DNA of 64,000 nucleotides, taken from positions 1-64,000 of the forward strand of contig JAGFNK010000086.1 in NCBI GenBank assembly GCA_025769875.1. The letters run 5' to 3'. This DNA is from Russula earlei. Its lineage: Eukaryota; Basidiomycota; Agaricomycetes; Russulales; Russulaceae. Shown piece after piece: positions 55,363-64,000 of the stretch. Numbering within the stretch: the first letter of the stretch is position 1; each line of letters opens with the position of its first letter. The translations under genes were made by a program, and so were the position numbers. The notes beneath the pieces were generated by a model that had not been told where the DNA came from, ran no database searches, and worked only from the letters and a program-made list of their open reading frames with translations.

Positions 55363-57274
55363 TCAAACAAGAGTTGAAAATAGAACCCTACATTTCAGTT
55401 GCATCGTCCCGCGTCCAATTCCATGTAGGTTTGCGTCGCTTGATGTTTGTGGCTCTAGTGCAATACTAGGGATCGTGGTGGCGTAGATCTTGCGTAATTT
55501 TACGGCTACTTCTTGTAAATGACTATCCTGTCCTTCTGCTCGTCGCATTAGGAAAGAAAGTCCTTCTTCCAAAACATCCCTACGAAACGCCACTTCGCTT
55601 CCTGCACCTGTAAGAATCGCGAATGTTTCCATGAACAATGTGGCAGGCTTGACAGTGAGGTCATCCGTCTGGTGTGAAAGGATCCCATATACAAAGGAAT
55701 CAAGGTTCATGGCGTCAACCTTGGCAAGATTATCGAGTGAATTGAAGATGGTGTTCGACGGCAGGCCCATCACGTCCTGCAACCATGCCAATTCCGACTC
55801 CTCAAGCGGGCGATTCCGGACAAGGCGTCTCGCAAGTAATGCACAAGTGGAGCGAGAAACGATGCGGATAGAAGGATCATCGTTGACCCAGAGTGCTCGC
55901 ATAATGCCGATACTCGCGAAGTTAATCCTCACATCTCGCAAGACCGATTCAGATGGAAAGGCTCCATGTGGGGTGGTGAAGGCCTTGACAATTCGGTGGA
56001 TAGCGTCCAAACATACCAAAAGACGCCGTCTGCGCACGTCCTTGTCGAGTTCGACTGTACCTGACGTGCAGCTTCGGAAGAGGGTGAGAAGGTGGTCGTG
56101 GAAAACGCCATTTCCGGATTCGATGGGGCCGTTCATGAGCCGGATGATGGTGTCTCCGGGAGCGTTGGCGACGAAATCCTCGATCTTGCTTTTTTCGGCC
56201 AAAGGAGGTAGGGTGAGTAGCCAAGTGAGCCCCTGGAGGTCCACAAACACCGGCGCGTCCAGTGCTCCTCGGACGATGCTTTTCCAAAAACCGTCCTTGA
56301 GACACTTCACGCGCTGATTGAGGAAATTTTCGGTACCCTCCAACCATTCGGTAAGTTTCAGCTGTCTCCACGACTTGACTTCCCCTGGATTATATGGAAC
56401 AATGAGGGTATGAAGTCGCCTCAAGGTACACTGAAGGCAGAACGCTAGGAGGGAGGCGGAAGTATTCCATAGATACCAACATAGATTGGTCATAGGGGTG
56501 CCATATGGACAGTCGTGATAGATGCAAGGAAGGACTGTCAGGGAAAAGTACGCCATTCCAGATATTCCGACGAAAATGGAGACGAGGATGGCGACAGTCT
56601 TGGATATGTCGTAGAAAAATATCACGAGGCCGACGAAAAATAGCGACATGGAGAGGTGAAACAGCGTCGGGGTTATCTCAGAGGCAAGACGTATGTGGTA
56701 CTTGAGCGTTCCGAGAAACAAGAACGAACGGACACGTGCACGATCCTTCGGGGAGCTGGAAATATGAGGCAGTTCCGTATATCTGCGGGCCCATTGATGC
56801 ATCAATGTTGCAGACAGGGCGGACGTGAGGCTACACACGAGGCTCAACAACCACAGTGTGTTGACCCAGATGATGGAGGCGGTGGGAGCGGGTGATGAGA
56901 GGGCTTGCGGTCGTAAATACGTTCCTTTCGACAGCGCCTTGTAGCTTTCCATCAAGAAGATGGAAATCACGATGGAGAAGAGGCAGGCCTGTTGATGTGA
57001 CTATTAGCATATCCGCGCGGGAACAGTGGGTTATTACTTACAAAGATTAGGAATACTATCGCATCCTCTTTCCAGACGTCCGTAGTACGTTTGTCGTACT
57101 CTGAGGCTTCCTTCGTGTACGAACACCACATCTTGTTGGTCGAATCTTCCAGGGCTGTAGAAGGGGTCGTAAGGTGGAATAGCACCTCTTATTTTCTAAC
57201 TCACCTTCACCTGGATCAGAGACTCCCTGAGTAAGAGGGAATAATTCACTGAGCTGTCCTCGTGGCTCGGACAT
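55363..57274 (-). CDS. DUF6535 membrane protein, paralogue 3
   Basis: The ATG at 57274 (MSEPRGQLSELFPLTQGVSD) opens a first exon. A second gives LEDSTNKMWCSYTKEASEYD and WKEDAIVFLIF. After a 55-60 bp intron the large exon reads FSIVISIFLMESYKALSKG, WLLSLVCSLTSALSATLMHQ, ARVRSFLFLGTLKYHIRLAS, LFHLSMSLFFVGLVIFF and VGISGMAYFSLTVLPC, then the soluble helical half with ARRLVRNRPLEESELAWLQD and LQEVAVKLRKIYATTI. The stop is at 55363. The layout matches the two copies at 26-31 kb, and it is closest to paralogue 2 (shared RPLEESELAWLQDV-type and RRRLLVCLD motifs). Compared with those, it lacks the loop of about 30 residues after the first membrane helix. Function unknown. Confidence 0.75.
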
Positions 57275-59398
57275 TTCCTTCAGAATTCAACGTCGATGAT
57301 AAGTATGGAAGAGTTGTGACCAACGAGCCACCATTTAAGAGCTACAGAAGCTCGTGTTCCTGTGGACCCTGAAAAGTGGCTCGCCTTCGGCCTTGAGGTG
57401 GACACGATAGAAACAGCCTCTCATTGATTGCAATTGGCGATGTCAATGTCAGTGTCAGAATGATTTGCACGGTTTGAAGTATTACCTAATCAGCATCGTG
57501 CCTACATCGTGGCCAATGCAAAAGAGTGCACGGCCACGCAGTGAACGCGTGGTTATTCATCCGAGCCGACGTATGAATATCTGTAGACACCAGACACTAT
57601 CAGGCATCAAGCACGACACACCAAAGCTTTCGCCCCTTTGTCCCAGGGAAACCGAAAAATCACTCCCTGAGAGTCGGGTGACTGGTTTATCAAGTAGTCT
57701 AGTCATGGCTCAGTAACTGTGTTACAACCTATACAGCCCATTGGAGTCCAGGAAATACAGCGCCACCGAAGCTCATAGCGCTTGACTGTAGACCGGTCTT
57801 TGGCTGATGCCTGGTTATACTGACAAGACGCCGAGAGTGGGGCATGCTAGGCAACTAGCTCTGATGCCATACCAGGGGACATGCCATTAAAACGCATCCA
57901 GCGTAACAGTATCAGCCTCAACCGTGCCACATCCCGCGTGGCTGTTACTTTCTGTCGTTCGAGGGGTTAAAGTTTGTCTCAGAGAATGGCACGTACGAGA
58001 AACCGAGCATTCACCGCCGCGAAAACGAGGTTTCGGAATGGATGCAAGGCAGTGTATGGTCACGGCAGGCCATTTCAATCTTGACAATAGTTATGAGGGT
58101 ACCAGGTACAGTCGTAGAACATACAGTGGGAAAGCTGCCTCTGGCATAGAGAACCACGAGAAGGGACCGAACCGGTTGGCATATGTTAGGACCATGGGAG
58201 CTTGCGAGGGGAACGAAACATGGGACACAGGCTAGTGCCGCAAGCACGCCTCCCATAAAGCACGTGTAGCAGGTTTGGCGGCCTGGGATTAATGGAAAGC
58301 TAAAGACTTTGATGAAGAGTACAAGTCAGGCTGTTAGTGATGGAAGCCATCACAAAAAAGGAATCATAAAACGGATGTCGGAGCTGGGAAACGCGATGCC
58401 TTTCAAATAGGTCGTGTCTATATTCGATTTCCGAGTCGACTGTTATGAGATGCAGGGCCACACCCATACTGCCTTGGTCTTGAACCCTCGACAGACACCA
58501 GTCGAACCAGTGTTACGCAGAAAGGGGTTATTCTGGCGTCCATCATCATTCCTATTCTCAGAAGTCTTCATCCCGAGAAGTGATCGATATAGCAAGGACA
58601 GATACAATAGGGAAGAGAAATTGCCAGTAGGCCCACGGAATGAACCAGGCATTGGCGGCATATCCAGTCCCAAACGAGAGAAGAGCGCATGCGATACACG
58701 GCAAGGTCACGAAGAGAGAGGACATAGATCGATCATGTGCAAGAAATTGACGCCAGGACACGCTGATGGCTCGCCATCGCTGTATCTTGTCAAGAGACCT
58801 GACATGTGGGACCTCATTCAGAATTAGGATTCGGATCGTTGCGTGATTTAAATTGACGTACTAGTTTTCCACCAGGACTTTGATCGAGTCCTGCTGAACG
58901 AACTTTGAGATCCTAAGCAAGGGGAACGAAGCGAGAAAATAGGTGGGATGTAGTCGGAAGAGCTCGGCAGAACTATACGAATGAGAGAGCAGAAGCTTGG
59001 TCAGGAATGAGAATAGCCCGGGATCAGAAGAGCAGGACCGCAGAGTGCAGATAGAGGGCCGGTCATGACCATACCGTATGGTGATCCAAGTACTAGCCTC
59101 CAGAGTACTGTGAGGAACGGCTCACCGAATAAGAGTTGTCATAAACCCTAGAGCGTGCGTGATCACTGTACTTGTTGAATCGATCCCCTATGGTAAGATC
59201 TATCAAAGGATCGGGGAACTTCACAGTTGGGCCATCATGCCGCACAGTGTCTGACTACACTACCAGGAGTGGGTGATGTCAGTGACCCGAGAGAGAACAT
59301 CTGAGCGATCTCCTTGACGGCCAGTGACAGGCCATCATAACGAATTAAGGGACAGGATGGTGACACGGGCACGGTTGATAACAACACCGCATAAGTTG
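57275..59398. other. Intergenic region, no gene recognised
   Basis: About 2.1 kb without a supported gene. A minus frame at 58558-58761 has a membrane-like stretch (SLFVTLPCIACALLSFGTGY) but no partner exons. Confidence 0.35.
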
Positions 59399-59515
59399 AA
59401 AAGTAAAATATTCCAAGCAAGGCTCTGCTCTGTTGCGACCATACTTTATATTACATAAGTCGATTAATTTATGGCCTCAACAGAGCCTGCTCAGCACTTG
59501 GAATATTTTACTTTT
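59399..59515. repeat. Short fold-back repeat
   Basis: A 19-bp perfect inverted repeat (AAAAGTAAAATATTCCAAG at 59399-59417 and its complement at 59497-59515), with further inner pairing between GGCTCTG-type and CAGAGCC-type words, around a loop. It could be a tiny MITE or a hairpin. No target duplication is evident. Confidence 0.5.
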
Positions 59516-59876
59516 GGCTATAAGCAGACTTGACTTACGTCGTATATCGAGGGACGTTCGATGGTGTCGTGGAGATCTCTGCCGCCTGTGCCGTAAGTGT
59601 ATGCGGCAAAGTGAACGCGGCTGCGGAGAGCCCGGGCGAGAGCGACGGTGGCACCAGCGCAGTCCAGCGAGCGCTCAAGTCAACATTTCGTATCTCATCC
59701 CTCTGAGCCTGCCCCTCATTTTTTTTTTTTTCTCTTCCTCATCGCCTCTAATCATATTCGACTCCAGCCTCTTTTTTTCCCCCTCTCCATTCTCCTCACC
59801 CCTTACGCTCCATTTGCTGCACTACCGACTTTGACTCTGAGACACCTATCCTAGGGCCTCCCATTTTCAGCATAGC
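59516..59876. promoter_or_regulatory. Pyrimidine-rich leader and promoter region of the PIP kinase gene
   Basis: Strong C/T bias with T runs at 59718-59732 and 59770-59777, directly upstream of the start codon. CT-rich tracts are common near transcription starts of constitutive fungal genes. No TATA box was seen. Confidence 0.4.
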
Positions 59877-62190
59877 ATGTCAATGCTCGTCTCCTCTGCA
59901 CGGATGGCTGCAGCTCTACCACCCCCCCCAGATCGATCCAGTCAAGTTTCCTCGGCGGCCTCGTTCTACACTGCGCCTTCCCCTCATACCTCCCTTCCGC
60001 CCAAGCCACCTTCATCGCGACCCTCCTCCGCTACCACTCTCGGCCCAGCAGATGCTCATGCTCAAGGATCCAGTACGAATCCCATTCACATCGTCACTGC
60101 GTCCAGTGAAGATCCACCACAAGAAGTCCACATCATAAAGGTCACGGACGAAACCGTACATCTTCAATCAACCAGTACGCCCAGTCCCCTCGTCCACAAA
60201 GTCGGAGAACCCTTCCTTCGTGTAGTCACGCACGGTGAGGTACGGGATAGCAGCATAGGCCCTCCGCCACCGTCCCCTCCCGCTAGTGACGGTCAGCCCG
60301 ACGTGGACCAGGACCAGGGTGGGCAAAGTCAAGGTGACGCTCCCCCACCACTCCCATCTAAATCCGACCCTATCTCCATCAGCCCTCGTCACCGCTCCCC
60401 GCGTATGTCCCCCTCCTCTTCGCACAACTCCTCTCTCCCTGGTCCCGGGCCAAGCACAATGTTCCGTCGCTTCCGGGGCGACGACTCCCCTATTCTCACA
60501 CAGATAGCCCCCTCCCGCCGGCTTCCACCTTTACACGCCGACGGTCTTCTCCAATCTTCCTCTGCACCGATCGTGAGGTCTCCACGTCGTAACACTATTG
60601 GCTCTGCACCGCGCTCTCCTCGACTTGGTGGTCGCGCAGCGAGCCACATCACCCTCGCCTTGGACGATGGTGAACTCTCAGAAGAACTCGTCAGTGATAT
60701 GCAACAGCAGGCCGAACAGATCCGCAGGGAGCGTTTGTCCAAGCGTGTCAAGCAAGTTGAAGAGGTGCCACCCGTGCTCGTCGGCAACTTGATTGGCGAG
60801 GGTCATGTCAACTATGTCTTGATGTACAATATGCTTACCGGCATTCGTATTGCGGTATCTCGCACCCAGGCCAAGATAAAACGCCCATTGACCGACGAAG
60901 ATTTTACCGCCCGTCATAAATACTCCTTTGATATGTGAGTAGCATGTTAGCGACACGTGTTCGCGATGGTTGACTGACAGACATTGTCCTGCCAAGTATC
61001 GGCAACGAGTTGACACCGTCTGCCAAGTATGATTTCAAGTTCAAAGACTATGCTCCCTGGGTCTTCCGCGAGCTTCGCGAGGACTGTTTTCACCTCGATC
61101 CCGCTGACTATCTCCTTTCCCTCACCGCACAGTATATACTCTCGGAGCTCGGATCACCGGGGAAATCCGGATCCTTTTTCTACTTCTCGCGTGACTACCG
61201 CTTCATCATCAAGACAATTCGCCACTCGGAACACAAGTTCTTGCGCTCAATATTGAAGCGTTACTACGCGCACATACACGCAAACCCACATACATTGCTC
61301 TCGCGTTTCTATGGTCTACACCGGGTCAAACTTCCACGTGGGAACAAGATACACTTTGTGATCATGAACAACCTTTTCCCGGCCCACAAAGACATTCACG
61401 AGTCCTATGACCTCAAAGGCAGTACCGTTGGTCGGCTATACCCCGAGGAGCGTGCTCGTGAGAATCCGCGGGCGGTACTCAAGGACCTCAATTGGATTGA
61501 TCGCGGAAAGGAGCTCGAGCTCGGTCCTGAGAAACGTGCGCTCCTTACTGAGCAACTCCGTCGCGATGCCGAACTTCTCAAGAAGCTCCACGTCATGGAC
61601 TACTCTCTTCTTGTCGGCATACACAACATGCGACGCGGAAACCGCGACAATGTCCGACGCAATACGCTCCGCGTCTTTTCGCCACCAGACGTTCACGTTC
61701 CCCCACAGCCTCATGCTCAAGGGAATTTGCACCGGCGACGTGCGACGGCCGCCTCCGCCGCGGGGCAGCCGCACGTCGTGCGTCGTGCTGTGCATCTGAA
61801 TGCGAACGCGAATCTGAAGAGGGTCTGCGAAGGCATTCTGCCGGAGGAGGATACAGGCGACCGGCAGCACTTCCTATTTTACCAGGACGAGGGCGGGATC
61901 CGCGCGACTGACGAGCAGAACCAGCCGCTCGACACGGTGTACTATCTTGGCGTCATCGACATATTGACGCCATACGGTGTCATGAAGAGAGTCGAGAATC
62001 TGTGGAAGGGGATGTCTGCGGACCGGGTACGTCCCACCCACCTCTCTGGTGTGCGCCCGAGTTCCTTACTGGGCACGTATAGCGCAAGATCAGTCCGGTG
62101 CCGCCGGCTGAATATGCGGACCGTTTCCTGGCATTTATGCGCGCGATCATGCGTGGTGGAGGAGGCGGCGCGCAGTTCAAGGCCGCGTAA
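59877..62190 (+). CDS. mss4: Phosphatidylinositol-4-phosphate 5-kinase (MSS4/Its3 type)
   Basis: Makes PI(4,5)P2 from PI4P at the plasma membrane, controlling actin, endocytosis and morphogenesis. Three exons: 59877-60934, 60997-62026 and 62083-62190, giving 731 residues with introns of 62 and 56 bp. The N-terminal third is disordered and Ser/Pro-rich with phospho-site-like SPR motifs. The kinase domain follows: GEGHVNYVLMYNMLTGIRIA, then FKFKDYAPWVFRELRE, the glycine-rich GKSGSFFYFSRDYRFIIKTI (catalytic Lys in IIKTI), the signature YDLKGSTVGR, HVMDYSLLVGIH, the metal-binding IDILTPYGVMKRVENLWKG, and the tail PAEYADRFLAFMRAIMRGG. All catalytic motifs are intact. The open frame beyond 62026 on the plus strand is intron and 3' UTR read-through. 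Confidence 0.93.
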
Positions 62191-62920
62191 TTGGCCGCCC
62201 ACTTTTTTGCTCTCTGTCGCCGCCGTCAGACCATCTTGCCTCGTTTCCTTTTTCCTCTCCTGTAGCCCCTCATCACCTCGCATAGACGCCATACACAGCA
62301 AGTATCACGCATTCACATTTTTTCTACTACATTTTCTCCATCACATGGACTGGACAAGCTGTAGCCTGCGCACACCCTCCCTTTCCCTCTCTTCTGGTGC
62401 TAAACCTCATATTAATCTACCTCTGAGTGCTTCCTTGCTTCATGTCCACCATCGCCGCGCTGCGCATAACAGACGTTCGTTACTCTTCACTTATTTTGTA
62501 ATTTGTCCTTTGCTGCACCCTTCGCTTCTGGGAAGAACTTTATTCCCTCGATGTTTATTCTTTTTTTTTTCCTTCTTTTCGTTCCTTTTGGGCGAGGGTT
62601 TCTTTGGAGTCTTTTGTGTAGATAGCCGACATGCATACATCCCATACACATACACACACACATACTCACCCTTTTCTCTTAATCTCGCGTGTACGAATTG
62701 GTTGCCGATCGAAGCACAGAGCAAAACTCTGCCGTATGCGTTAGGATGTGCGGAGAATACAAGCGAGTGGATACAAAAAAGGTATTAAGACAACAGCACG
62801 GCCCTGAGGTGCGAATAAGGGAGCCAGGCGAGACACATCCGCAGATCGTTGAGGACGACCAGGAATACGAGAAAACGGTGGGGCCACCTCCGAGGTCACC
62901 GTGACGAGACGGAGGGGCCC
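62191..62920. other. 3' UTRs of converging genes
   Basis: T-rich sequence between the PIP kinase stop and the converging condensin gene's stop. No additional exon is supported. Confidence 0.5.
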
Positions 62921-64000
62921 TCATTCCTCGTCCTCGTCCACGCTGGCCTGTTTCTTTCGCGCTGCTTCAGGATCAACGACGAACGAACAATGAGTCGGAA
63001 GGGCAATTGCGTAAAAAAAAAAAGAGAGGAAACGCGCACTTCGCCGCGTGGCACGCTTTTTGGCAGCTGCCTTCTTGCCCTCCACGCGCTTTTCGAACGC
63101 CTGGTCCTCCTCGCCTTGCCTCCGATTCTCCTCCAAGATCTGTAAAAGAAAAAAAAAAAAAAATTACCGGTGCGAAAAAAAAAATTGATGAGAAAGACGT
63201 GGGATGTGTTTTTTTTTTTTTTTTTTTTTTTTTTGACATCGAGTGGGGCACGGGCGCACGCCACTCACCGTTTCAAATTCGTTTAGCTCGGAATCGGGCT
63301 TGTTCGCGGTTTTGTTCGAGCGAGCCTGTTTTTTTTTTTTTTTAGCACACGATAAGCGATCCTTGTCTTTTTTTACAACGGAAAGACTCGGATGGGGGGT
63401 TTCCCCCAGCGCCATCTTTTGCCTGTCACGTACCTTGACGAGGATTTCCTGGAAGCGCGCAAACACGCCTTCTTCGTGCAGCTTGTCGCGATAGGACTGC
63501 AGGCCCTCGGTGAGCTTCTTCACCGAGCGCTCCGATTTGAACGGAAGCAGCGACAGGCAGAACGCGATGTCGCGCCAGTGCCGCGTGTCGTCCGTGAGCC
63601 GGAAGCGCTGGCAGAGCTTTTCGACGATGCTCTCCGCTTGCTTCTCCTATTATCGTTTTATTTATTTATTTTATTGCATGCGAACGCGTGCGTCAGCCGG
63701 ACGGAAGGGCGGGGAGGATATGGGGGGGGGGGGGGGGGGGGGATGACGCCGTTCACCTTCTCGATGAATGTGAAGATGTACCGCATCGTGCGCTGGAAGC
63801 CTTCCTCGTCCATCGCGTGTTCGCCAACCGAGAGATGGCTGATGACTGTGCGTAGCGGGGATTCGATTTGAGCACGAGGACACGCCGGCGCGCGCGAGGG
63901 GACAAGACCGGGCCCTCGCCCGAGTCGAAGGAAGGACACGCACCGTCCGGTAGGTTGTTGTATATCGCGTTGTCCTTCGTGGACAGGTCGGTGAAGAACA
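62921..64000 (-). CDS. cnd1: Condensin complex subunit 1 (CAP-D2/Cnd1), 3' part
   Basis: Condensin subunit 1 is the HEAT-repeat subunit of the SMC2/SMC4 condensin complex that compacts mitotic chromosomes. Only the C-terminal exons are inside the window and the 5' part runs off the edge. Visible exons, from right to left: FFTDLSTKDNAIYNNLPD, then SHLSVGEHAMDEEGFQRTM and RYIFTFIEK, then KQAESIVEKLCQRFRLTDD with HWRDIAFCLSLLPFKSERSV and FARFQEILVK, then SNKTANKPDSELNEFE, and ILEENRRQGEEDQAFEKRV followed by a basic tail with the stop at 62921. The order matches fungal Cnd1 C-termini. Introns are short but contain long A/T or C/G homopolymers. The last intron near the basic tail is uncertain. Confidence 0.82.
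63209..63234. repeat. T26 homopolymer in a condensin intron
   Basis: 26 consecutive T (A on the coding strand), with A15 (63149-63163) and A10 (63175-63184) runs in the same intron and T15 (63329-63343) in the next one. Confidence 0.9.
63722..63742. repeat. G21 homopolymer in a condensin intron
   Basis: 21 consecutive G on the plus strand (C on the coding strand), 20-40 bp inside the intron after the exon ending FTFIEK. Confidence 0.9.

Noticed and set aside
58558..58761. Membrane-protein-like minus ORF
   Set aside because: One hydrophobic stretch only, with no neighbouring exons or family resemblance.
61436..61870. 144-codon minus-strand ORF opposite the PIP kinase domain
   Set aside because: Antisense of a conserved kinase exon.
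1..64000. CRISPR array, operons, ribosome-binding sites, tRNA or rRNA genes
   Set aside because: The DNA is from a fungus with intron-rich genes. No regularly spaced direct repeats, tRNA cloverleafs or rRNA sequence were recognised by eye; a tRNA scan would be the decisive check.

Overview
The window comes from a filamentous basidiomycete, almost certainly an Agaricomycete. Genes are broken by many 45-65 bp GT-AG introns. The gene families (DUF6535 and DUF6699 proteins, a Zn2Cys6 regulator, a fungal P450, fungal-type cystathionine gamma-synthase, MAM33) and the mobile elements (Plavaka-type CACTA, Ty1/copia, fold-back MITEs) are typical of mushrooms and polypores. No bacterial, organellar, tRNA or rRNA signal was seen. 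All gene models are hand-spliced from the raw sequence, so internal exon borders are approximate unless stated.

Layout. 1-5.1 kb: sparse sequence with a Harbinger-like MITE (1385-1937), then a complete minus-strand cytochrome P450. 5.4-8.3 kb: transposon debris, namely a GC-rich hAT-like block inside or beside a Plavaka fragment, abutting a frameshifted and truncated CNH-domain (Vps39/TGFBRAP1-like) gene. 9.9-24.5 kb: the gene-dense plus-strand core. It holds an uncharacterised Agaricomycete protein apparently fused to DUF6699, a CBS-domain SDS23 homologue, cystathionine gamma-synthase, an acidic protein of unknown function, a Zn2Cys6 factor and the mitochondrial p32 homologue MAM33. 25.6-31 kb: a TA-flanked MITE and two tandem minus-strand DUF6535 membrane proteins.

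32.1-37.3 kb: a structurally intact Ty1/copia element. It has two 437-bp LTRs with no difference seen, a 5-bp target duplication GACGC, one uninterrupted 1341-codon gag-pol frame, and a primer site that fits an internal cut of initiator tRNA-Met. 37.4-53.4 kb: an accessory island of about 2-kb duplicated units, each with a small beta-trefoil (I66-like) protease-inhibitor gene on the minus strand. The first unit is cut short by an older copia remnant, which is itself split by a 2.1-kb near-palindrome of two head-to-head LTR-like arms. Next come a Plavaka fragment holding an inverted solo LTR of the same copia family, and a long multi-exon membrane protein. 55.4-57.3 kb: a third DUF6535 paralogue. 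59.9-64 kb: housekeeping genes again, phosphatidylinositol-4-phosphate 5-kinase and the 3' end of condensin subunit 1.

The two conserved blocks (10-24 kb and 60-64 kb) flank a 35-kb transposon-rich, lineage-specific region. There, small secreted or cytosolic defence-type genes and membrane-protein families have been duplicated and partly broken. The most notable items are the recently inserted copia element with its solo-LTR relative, the head-to-head LTR palindrome, and the triplicated inhibitor genes.
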